DNA from: Methylobacterium sp. 10
Lineage (GTDB): Bacteria; Pseudomonadota; Alphaproteobacteria; Rhizobiales; Beijerinckiaceae
Assembly: GCF_000519085.1 (NCBI RefSeq)
Contig: NZ_KI912577.1
Location: forward strand, 3,404,035-3,468,034
Direction of reading: 5' to 3'
DNA length: 64,000 bases
The notes under the pieces were generated by a model. That model did no database searches. It saw only the letters and a list, made by a program, of their open reading frames with translations, and was not told the origin of the DNA. This document shows, piece after piece, positions 53,620 to 60,629 of this stretch (positions are counted from its first letter, which is position 1; the number at the start of each line of letters is the position of its first letter). The translations under genes and the position numbers were made by a program.

Positions 53620-54585
53620 TCAAACCTCCGCCCGACACCGGCCGATGGCCCAGCGGATCAACTTGCGAACGTCCGGATCGGGGTCCTCGGACGCGCGTTC
53701 GAGGGAGCTGAGCGCCTCTGGATGGGCGATCTCGCCGAGAGCCGCAGCGGCTTCCTTGCGCAGGTTACTGATGTCGGAATCCAGGGCACGGCCGAGCACG
53801 GCGATGGCCGCAGTCGACTTGATCCGCCCAAGGGCATTGGCCGCCTTGGTCTTCACCTGCCAGACTTGGTCAGCCATAGCCGCGATCAGCGGCTCGACGG
53901 CCTCTGGAAGCCGGCTCTTCGCGATGGAAACGGCGGCCTCCTCTCGCACCTGCCAGTTCTCATCCTGCAGGCCGGCCAGCAGCGTCGAGACGCCGGGTCC
54001 ACCCGAACGCAGGAAGACGAGGGCCGCCATCGTGGCGCGGCGCACACTCGCATCGCTGTCGCGTGCCGTCGCCAGCAGGGCTGGAAGCGCCTCCTCGGCC
54101 TTGAGGTAGCCAATCACCCCGAGACCCTCTCGGCGCACTTCGGGTGAGCCGCTGCGCAGGGCTTTCAGCGCGGCGGAGAGGGCGTCCGGGATAATCAACT
54201 CTCGGAGCGCCCGGAGGGCCGCGGCCTGGACGAAAGGATCGCTGTGCTCTGCCCGCTCGATGAGCAGTGGTCCACAGGTCGGCTCCTTCTTCTCGGAGAG
54301 AGTCTCGGCTGCGGTGCGGCGCACGTCCTCGTCCGCATCCTCGAGCGAAGCCACCAGACCCTCGACCACATCGGGGCCGTCATGTTCGTCGAGAGCCTTG
54401 GCGGCGGCGGCGCGGACCGTGGCATCGTCGTCGCCGAGCCCCTTGAGAAGAAGGACCTTAGCGTCGGATCCGACCGCCTCAGCGAGTTCCATCATCGCCA
54501 CACGGCGAATGCCGGCATCGGGGCTGGCTGCGCGCTCGGCGAGATCGTCCAGATCATCGTCGAAGGTTTCGAATACGGGGCTCAT
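53620..54585 (-). CDS. HEAT-repeat protein
   Basis: A 321-residue protein composed almost wholly of HEAT/PBS-lyase-like helical repeats of about 31 residues. Recurrent motifs are DDDATVRAAAAKAL, DADEDVRRTAAETL, DASVRRATMAAL and DSDISNLRKEAAAALGEI. No catalytic site is seen; such solenoids act as scaffolds or as lyase-type chromophore handlers. AAGAGGT precedes the ATG. It follows the AprB-like gene by 46 bases and ends at the terminator, so it belongs to the same system, perhaps as an assembly platform (inference). Confidence 0.9.
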   Translation of the reverse strand: MSPVFETFDDDLDDLAERAASPDAGIRRVAMMELAEAVGSDAKVLLLKGLGDDDATVRAAAAKALDEHDGPDVVEGLVASLEDADEDVRRTAAETLSEKKEPTCGPLLIERAEHSDPFVQAAALRALRELIIPDALSAALKALRSGSPEVRREGLGVIGYLKAEEALPALLATARDSDASVRRATMAALVFLRSGGPGVSTLLAGLQDENWQVREEAAVSIAKSRLPEAVEPLIAAMADQVWQVKTKAANALGRIKSTAAIAVLGRALDSDISNLRKEAAAALGEIAHPEALSSLERASEDPDPDVRKLIRWAIGRCRAEV

Positions 54586-54631
54586 TTTGACCTCTTGGAT
54601 CACGACGTGGTGGCCTGGCCGCGGCCAATGC

Positions 54632-54865
54632 TCAGCGGAGCAAGTAGGGAATATTGACCTTCACAGCATTCGTGGGGCAGTCGACTTCGCATGGCATGCA
54701 ATACCAGCATTCGTCGTACTTCATGTAAGCTTTCTGCCGCGTCTCATCGATCGCAAGGATGTCGAGCGGGCAGACGTCGACACAGACGCGGCAGCCCTTC
54801 TCGGCGATGCATTTCTCGTCGTCGATGACGACCGCTGCGCTCTTGGCCTGGGTGATGATGGGCAT
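54632..54865 (-). CDS. AprB-like 2[4Fe-4S] ferredoxin subunit
   Basis: A 77-residue ferredoxin with two cluster motifs, CIAEKGCRVCVDVCP and CWYCMPCEVDCP. The text KAYMKYDECWYCMPC resembles the second cluster region of adenylylsulfate reductase beta (AprB), including the Trp between cysteines, and the first motif has the same stretched spacing. It lacks the C-terminal tail of real AprB (about 150 residues). It is 41 bases downstream of the flavoprotein gene and is its likely partner. Confidence 0.9.
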   Translation of the reverse strand: MPIITQAKSAAVVIDDEKCIAEKGCRVCVDVCPLDILAIDETRQKAYMKYDECWYCMPCEVDCPTNAVKVNIPYLLR

Positions 54866-54906
54866 GGAGGTCTCCGTGTCTCTGGGAAGAAGGCCGTCGC
54901 GGCGCG

Positions 54907-56649
54907 CTACTCGGCGGCGACCGGCGTCTTGATGCGGAGTTGGTGGTAGGCGTTCATTTCTTCGTCAGCGACGGGGACGATGAAAGGGTCGACGTCGCGC
55001 TTGGCACTCGCCATGCGGCCGTACTCGTCCTTGAACAGGACCGTATGGCAGGCCCAGTTCGGATCGGTTTCCGGGTGGTCGACACGCAGGTGGTAGAAGC
55101 CCCAGCGGCTCTCGGTGCGATACAGCGAGGCGTGCGCCGCCATGTCGGCGCAATCGAGAATGGTCTGCGTCTCCAAAGCCCGCAGCAATTCGTGCGGGTC
55201 GCGCGCGACGAGGTGGCCGAGATCCTCACGGATCTCGGCAAACCGGCGCTGGCCGAGCTCCATCTTGGCCGTGACCTTCGGCGGCTCGAGATAGTCGTTC
55301 ACGAAGCGCCGGGTCTTGAACTCCATCTCGTTGGGGGTGATGCCATCCTCGCGCCGCGTGGGCGCCAGCACCCGCTCCTGCTCGGCCAGGACGTCGCCGT
55401 CGTCGTAGCCGGCGAGGGTCGTCGAGGCGCAATAGGCGGCCGCATGCGCGCCGGCGATGCCGCCGTTCACGAAGGCGCCGAGCATGTAGTTGTGCGGCAC
55501 GGCCGCCATGTCGCCGACAGCGTAGAGGCCGGGAATGGTGGTGCGGGCATACTCGTCGACCCAGACGCCCGAGGCGGAGTGGCCGGAGCAGAAGCCGATC
55601 TCCGAGATGTGCATCTCGACGGCGCGCTGGCGGTAATTGGTGCCGCGGCGCTCGTGGAAGCGGCCGCGCGAGGGGCGCTCGTTCGAGTGCAAGATCGTCT
55701 CGATCTCCGAGATCGTCTCCTCGCGCAGGTGGTCCATCTTGAGGAAGACCGGGCCATTGCCGCCCTGCAGTTCCCGCCAGAACTCAAGCATCATCTGGCC
55801 CGACCAGTAATCGCACTCGATGAAGCGCTCGCCCTTGTTGTTGGCGGTGAAGCCGCCGAACGGGCCTGTCACGTAGGCACAGGACGGGCCGTTATAATCC
55901 TTGATCAGCGGGTTGATCTGATAGCATTCGAGGTTCGCGAGCTGAGCGCCGGCATGGTAGGCCATCGCATAGCCGTCGCCGCAATTGGCCGCGTTCTCGT
56001 AGGTGCCGAACAGGTAGCCGGACGCCGGCAGGCCGAGCCGCCCGGCGGCGCCGCAGGCCAGCACCACCGCCTTGGCCTTGACCACGAGGAATTCGGACGT
56101 GCGCGTGTTGACGCCGATCGCCCCCGCAATGCGGCCGTCCGGCCCCTTCAGCAGCCGGGTCGCCATGTAGCGATTGGTGACCGCGACCTGGAGGCGGCGC
56201 AGCTGCCGGTAAAGCACCTTCTTGACGTTATGTCCTTCTGGCATGGGCAGCACATAGGTCCCCATGTGGTGGACCTTGCGCATGTTGTATTCGCCCGAGC
56301 CGTCCTTCTCGAACTTGACCCCAAGCTTGTCGAGATACTGGATCATCGGGAAGGAGCCTTGGGCGTAGGCCATCACCGCCTTTTGATTGACGATGCCGTC
56401 ATTGGCGACGGTGATTTCCTTCACGTATTGCTCGGGCGTGGCATAGCCCGGCACGACGGCGTTGTTCAGCCCGTCCATGCCCATGCTGATTGCGCCTGAG
56501 CGCTTCACATTCGCCTTCTCCATCAGCAGCACCCGCAGCTTCGGATCGGCCTCCTTGGCCTTGATCGCGGCCATCGGACCGCCGGTGCCGCCGCCGATGA
56601 CGAGGAGATCGGTCTCGATGATTTCGACCTTGGGGCTGGTGACGCTCAT
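54907..56649 (-). CDS. AprA-like FAD-dependent oxidoreductase (fumarate reductase/APS reductase alpha superfamily)
   Basis: A 580-residue flavoprotein. The FAD motif VIGGGTGGPMAAIKA is at residue 17, ANVKRSGAISMGMDGLNN at about 47 matches the AprA style of this superfamily, and GLYAVGDMA near 386 is the second FAD site. The C-terminal helical part carries SRWGFYHLRVDHPETDP near 537. It is distinct from true succinate dehydrogenase (no HTxxQ/H-FAD linkage visible). It probably reduces or oxidises a small sulfur or related compound with the adjacent ferredoxin. Start at 56649; an upstream Met at 56664 is possible. Confidence 0.88.
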   Translation of the reverse strand: MSVTSPKVEIIETDLLVIGGGTGGPMAAIKAKEADPKLRVLLMEKANVKRSGAISMGMDGLNNAVVPGYATPEQYVKEITVANDGIVNQKAVMAYAQGSFPMIQYLDKLGVKFEKDGSGEYNMRKVHHMGTYVLPMPEGHNVKKVLYRQLRRLQVAVTNRYMATRLLKGPDGRIAGAIGVNTRTSEFLVVKAKAVVLACGAAGRLGLPASGYLFGTYENAANCGDGYAMAYHAGAQLANLECYQINPLIKDYNGPSCAYVTGPFGGFTANNKGERFIECDYWSGQMMLEFWRELQGGNGPVFLKMDHLREETISEIETILHSNERPSRGRFHERRGTNYRQRAVEMHISEIGFCSGHSASGVWVDEYARTTIPGLYAVGDMAAVPHNYMLGAFVNGGIAGAHAAAYCASTTLAGYDDGDVLAEQERVLAPTRREDGITPNEMEFKTRRFVNDYLEPPKVTAKMELGQRRFAEIREDLGHLVARDPHELLRALETQTILDCADMAAHASLYRTESRWGFYHLRVDHPETDPNWACHTVLFKDEYGRMASAKRDVDPFIVPVADEEMNAYHQLRIKTPVAAE

Positions 56650-56716
56650 GATGTGCACTCGCATGTCGGGCGCAGATGCAGACCGCGCGCTCGGAAAAGG
56701 AAAGACGGCTCAGCGA

Positions 56717-57103
56717 TCAGGCCGCCTGGGGCGTCCGGTCATCGGCCGCGCCGATTTGCAGCTCTGCGGTCTCGCGAGCCAGGTCGCGGAGATAGACCCA
56801 CGGGAAGATTCCACGCGCGTGTCCGTCGGAGAAGCCGAGGTTCACGGCATATCCGCCCATCGGGTCGATCTTGGTAACGGCGACGGCCTCGAAGGAGAGA
56901 GGAAACTTGCCCTGTAACCGGTCCCGCGTGCACCAGGCGCAGCGGCAGCGCAGCCGCAGCGTCTCGGCCTGCAGTACAGCTTCCTCACCATTGGCCCAGA
57001 CAAGGCGCATGTCGCGACCACCGCGGGAGACCACGGCATCGGTCGGAATCGCTTCCGGATCAAATGGCGGCTGTTCGGGCAATCTCATCGGCGTGTCCGT
57101 CAT
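56717..57103 (-). CDS. DUF971 domain protein
   Basis: A 128-residue protein of the DUF971 (GBBH-like N-terminal) family. The zinc-type cluster RLRCRCAWC has C53, C55 and C58, and GYAVNLGFSDGHARGIFPWVYLRDL is the family signature. Elsewhere this domain is fused to the Mrp/ApbC Fe-S carrier ATPase or sits in gamma-butyrobetaine hydroxylase. It is the first gene of the AprAB-like unit, with 67 bases to the next gene, and may help cluster assembly (inference). The start is uncertain; the frame is open to 57160. Confidence 0.85.
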   Translation of the reverse strand: MTDTPMRLPEQPPFDPEAIPTDAVVSRGGRDMRLVWANGEEAVLQAETLRLRCRCAWCTRDRLQGKFPLSFEAVAVTKIDPMGGYAVNLGFSDGHARGIFPWVYLRDLARETAELQIGAADDRTPQAA

Positions 57104-57559
57104 CCACTGGCGCCAGAAGGCAGACGGATTAGACCCGGCGAAGCGGATGCCAGCGAGCAATTAGTTGCCGAAAGCAGTCGAAAGAGTTCCGCAAGATAGA
57201 AGCGTGTGCCCTGCGGGACGTTTTGATCAGAGGAGAGCACAAGCCCGCCATCTATGGCACATCAATGCACGTCCATCGTTAAGCTATCACCAGCCGATAG
57301 CTTAACGTAGTGGCGACGCTGCGATCATTGCCCATGAAGCAGAGCCTTAGCAAGTAACGGAATATATACTATGAATATTTAAATATGAAAATAATAACGA
57401 TCTAATTACCGATCATACGCCACCGTTAAGGGGGATGATTCTATGCCTAACTTTGCCATTCATGAAAACGCAGACATGATGCAGTATGTAAGCGGAGCAC
57501 CTTTTTCGGATCGAAAGCCGCATGCTTGGTCTCGACAGCTCATCTGAAGGAATGGACGC
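57104..57559. other. Intergenic AT-rich region upstream of the AprAB-like unit
   Basis: About 455 bases without a gene. The stretch around 57350-57420 is strikingly AT-rich against the surrounding DNA. It also holds the inverted repeat at 57277-57307. The promoter of the DUF971-aprA unit must lie here, and the AT-rich part may mark transferred DNA. Confidence 0.6.
57277..57307. repeat. Perfect 12-bp inverted repeat, 7-base loop
   Basis: CGTTAAGCTATC at 57277-57288 pairs exactly with 57296-57307. It lies about 175 bases upstream of the DUF971 start. It could be a regulator site or a hairpin ending transcription toward the operon; there is no U-run. Confidence 0.6.
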
Positions 57560-58470
57560 TGTGAGGGTCCCCCGGATTTTGGTCCGGTCGAAAGGTGAGC
57601 CTCCGGGTCTCATTCGGCGGCCTGCTGGGCCGCCGCCAAGGCGAATTCCTGGGGCGTCAGCCACCCCAGGGCTGTGTGAGGACGGCTCTCGTTGTACTGC
57701 CGCCGCCACGGCTCGATCTTGCTCCTCGCGTCGGCCAACGCCAAGAACCAGTTCGCGTTCAGGCGCTCGTCGCGCAGACGGCCGTTGAACGACTCGACCA
57801 GCGCGTTGTCGGTCGGCTTGCCCGGTCGGGAGAAGTCCAGCGTGACGCCGTTCTCGTAGGCCCAGCGGTCGAGCGCCTTCGAGACGAACTCGCTACGCGG
57901 TCCTTCGGTTCAGGCCCGTTATCGACCTGTATCGCGCGCGGCGCTCCGCGCAGCAGTGCAAAGCGGGCGACGACAGCCACGACCTGCTCGCCATTGATGC
58001 CTTGGTCGACCTCGATCGCCAGAGCCTCGCGCGTGAAGGTGTCGACGATCGTCGGGGCCCGCGGCCGGCGGCCGTCGAACAGCGCGTCGGAGACGAAGTC
58101 CATCGACCAGCGCTCGTTTGGCCGGAGCGCAGCAGGCTGGCGCTCCCGGTGGGCCCCGCTGACGTGCCGGCGCGGCCGCTTGAGCCGCAGGCTGAGACCC
58201 TCGTCCCTGTAGAGGCGGTGGCCCCTCTTATAGTTCACTCGCCAACCTTCCCGGGGCGCAGGATGTAGATCCGGTAGTAGCCGTAGCGCACCCGGCTCTT
58301 GGCCAGATCACAGATGCGCATCCGCAGCGGTGCCTGATCGGGCTTGGTCGAGCGGTAGCGGATGTTCGACCGGCCGACGCCGAGCGCGACGCAGCCGCGC
58401 CGCTCACTCACCCCGTGCGCCTCCTGAACCTGATGCACGAGTTCGCGTTGCCGATTGCCGGCCGGGAACT
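57560..58470 (-). mobile_element. IS3-family element remnant with frameshifted transposase
   Basis: The minus strand from about 58460 to 57610 encodes an IS3 OrfB transposase in three frames. The first part reads ELVHQVQEAHGVSERRGC to RVRYGYYRIYIL, the second NERWSMDFVSDALFDGRR to RAIQVDNGPE, and the third VTLDFSRPGKPTDNALVESFNG to QEFALAAQQAAE. Frames break near 58240 and 57905, so it is a pseudogene. orfA is missing on the upstream side, where the DNA turns AT-rich. GGTCCCCCGGATTTTGGTCC near 57567 may be the terminal repeat end. Confidence 0.88.
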
Positions 58471-58764
58471 TTATAAGTATCTCATAGCTCAACGCAATTG
58501 TTTATAATATGATACACAGTTAGCCGGCCGCAAGTTAATTTACAATACATACAACAATACTTATCAATGAGACAGTTGAGGAACGCATCCAATTTATAGC
58601 TGCGTACGCCCCCGCCCGAAATTGAATTTAGCATTTAATTGTACTAATTCTAATATTCGCAACATCACGGCTCTGCGTGGATTACCTCTTGTGTGTGCAA
58701 CGGAATTTTGCAATCCGATCCTTTACGCGCATCTGTTCCAGGATGCTTCAACTCGGCACTCGAA

Positions 58765-59310
58765 ATGCTCCGCGTTTCCCGAACGCAGTCCGAACAGGAG
58801 TCCCGGCTAGGCATACTTTATCGCACCCATCGCGAGGCACTTTTGCGGTTTCTCGGTCGGAAGGTGGGCGTTCACGAAGCCTCCGATCTCGCGCACGAGA
58901 CGTTTCTTCGGGTGGCCCACGTCGCCCTGGACGATCCCCCGCTGCAGAACGAACGCGCATTCTTGTTCAAGGTCGCGGCGAACTTGGCGATCGATCATCG
59001 GCGAGCCGAGGCACGTCGGGCACGCCTGCTCACCGCGGAGGACATTGCCGCCCATCTTTCGGTGCCGGATGACGCACCGGGACCGGACCGGGATGCCAAG
59101 GCACGTGCCGATCTCCGCTGTCTGACGCAGGCGCTGTCCGAGTTGCCGCCTCGCCGGGCGACCGCATTCCGCCTCAGCCGGATCGAGGGCATGAGCCATG
59201 CGGCCATAGCCACGCATCTCGGTGTTTCACTGCGCACGGTCGAATCGGAGGTTCGGATGGCACTGGACCATTGCGCCGAGCGTCTACGGATCGATCACCA
59301 TGGACGCTGA
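58765..59310 (+). CDS. fecI: FecI-like ECF sigma factor
   Basis: A 181-residue extracytoplasmic-function sigma factor. Region 2 reads LYRTHREALLRFLGRKVG to RVAHVALDD, and region 4 reads SRIEGMSHAAIATHLGVSLRTVE. It belongs to the iron-starvation FecI group and is followed by fecR and a TonB receptor with a signalling domain, the standard regulatory chain for ferric-siderophore uptake. Start is uncertain: an upstream Met at 58693 exists. The 290 bases between the IS remnant and this start are AT-rich and hold no gene. Confidence 0.9.
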   Translation: MLRVSRTQSEQESRLGILYRTHREALLRFLGRKVGVHEASDLAHETFLRVAHVALDDPPLQNERAFLFKVAANLAIDHRRAEARRARLLTAEDIAAHLSVPDDAPGPDRDAKARADLRCLTQALSELPPRRATAFRLSRIEGMSHAAIATHLGVSLRTVESEVRMALDHCAERLRIDHHGR

Positions 59311-59517
59311 TTGCGGGGCAGCACCGGCGGAGGCGTCTTCCAACGTATCGGCCCGCAACCGGGGGGCTGTGTTGCAGGGCCATGCCGATGCCGAGCGAAG
59401 GCTCCGAGCATCCGGTCTGAGAAGTTGTCCACGCCGTCGTCCCGGGAGAGTGGCCCTTGCACGCAGCAGTCTCGAAATGCTCTTGCGGCGTGTCCACGAG
59501 GAAAAGGCGCGAAGGCT

Positions 59518-60525
59518 ATGATCGCCGGGGATCACGATCGCGAAGATGGGTCCGGCGACCTAGCGACCGTCGAACACGAGGCTCGTGCCTGGATCGTCAG
59601 ATTGACGTCCGGGACGGCAACGCACGCAGATGCCGAGGCCCTCACCGCGTGGCGCGCGCGGCCCGAGCACGATGCCGCCTTCCTTGCCGCGTCGAAGCTG
59701 TGGCGCCAAGCCGGTATCGCGCTCCCGGAGCAGGTCGCCCCCGCCCTTGTCCGTGTGGCACCGCGTGACATCTCCCGCCGCCGGGTTCTCCGGAGTGCGG
59801 GTCTGGGTATTGCCTCGGCCTCCATCGCCGCGAGCGGAGCTGCCTTCCTTGTGAACTGGCCCGAACTGAGCGCGGATTTCCGAACCGGCACTGGAGAGGT
59901 GCGGACGATTGATCTGCCGGGAGGGGTGCGGATCGAGCTCGATGCCGAAACCGCCCTCGATGCCCGAACGGCCGAAGCCGGCACCCTCGTCCTGCATGCG
60001 GGGGGCGTCGCCGTCACGGTCCCAGCCGATGCGCGTCCGATCCTCCTGACGGTCGGTCCGGCGCATGTGGCTACGCGCCCCGGGATGGCCACGGAGTTCG
60101 TCGTTCGATGCCGTCCGGCCGAGGGGCTCACCGGTTGGACAGGCGGGACGGATGCCGAGCTCTCCTGCCTCTCAGGCTCCGTCAAGGTGGTCGCGGAGCC
60201 GGGCGCACCGCCGATGGTGCTGGCCGCCGGCCAGGGGGTCGATACGAAGCGCGGGGCACGGGGCGTTCATTCCATCGACACGGCGTCGACAGCGGCGTGG
60301 CGGCGCGGCCTTCTCGTCTTCCGCGACACCCCGTTGTCTCAGGTCGTCGACGATCTCAACCGCTATCGCCCCGGTCGGATCGTGCTGGGCAGTTCGGCAA
60401 TTTCCGCCCGGCGGGTGACGGGCATCTTCCACCTGTCCCGTCCGGAGGAGGCTCTCACGGGCATCCGCACCGCCCTCGCCCTCTCCGAATTCAGGCTCAG
60501 CGATCGGCTCGTCATCCTGCGCTGA
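59518..60525 (+). CDS. fecR: FecR-like anti-sigma/signal transducer
   Basis: A 335-residue FecR protein. The N-terminal DUF4880-type cytoplasmic domain (EARAWIVRLTSGTATHADAEALTAWR in part) is followed by one membrane segment (LGIASASIAASGAAFLV near residue 95) and the periplasmic FecR domain (EVRTIDLPGGVRIELDAETAL). FecR passes the receptor signal to the sigma factor encoded upstream. There are 207 bases between the fecI stop and this start. Confidence 0.92.
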   Translation: MIAGDHDREDGSGDLATVEHEARAWIVRLTSGTATHADAEALTAWRARPEHDAAFLAASKLWRQAGIALPEQVAPALVRVAPRDISRRRVLRSAGLGIASASIAASGAAFLVNWPELSADFRTGTGEVRTIDLPGGVRIELDAETALDARTAEAGTLVLHAGGVAVTVPADARPILLTVGPAHVATRPGMATEFVVRCRPAEGLTGWTGGTDAELSCLSGSVKVVAEPGAPPMVLAAGQGVDTKRGARGVHSIDTASTAAWRRGLLVFRDTPLSQVVDDLNRYRPGRIVLGSSAISARRVTGIFHLSRPEEALTGIRTALALSEFRLSDRLVILR

Positions 60526-60629
60526 CCCGTCACGGACTTTTCTTGCGGGGTGACAGGCTCCGCAGCGTCTCAGGAATCAGACGGGCGATCACGACCCGTT
60601 GCACAGCGGTGGCAAACCGCCTTGAGACG

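Noticed and set aside
54907..56649. Assignment of the flavoprotein as a succinate dehydrogenase or true APS reductase subunit
   Set aside because: No SdhB, SdhC or SdhD genes and no sat, qmo or dsr genes are nearby, and the ferredoxin partner is too short; only the superfamily level is safe.
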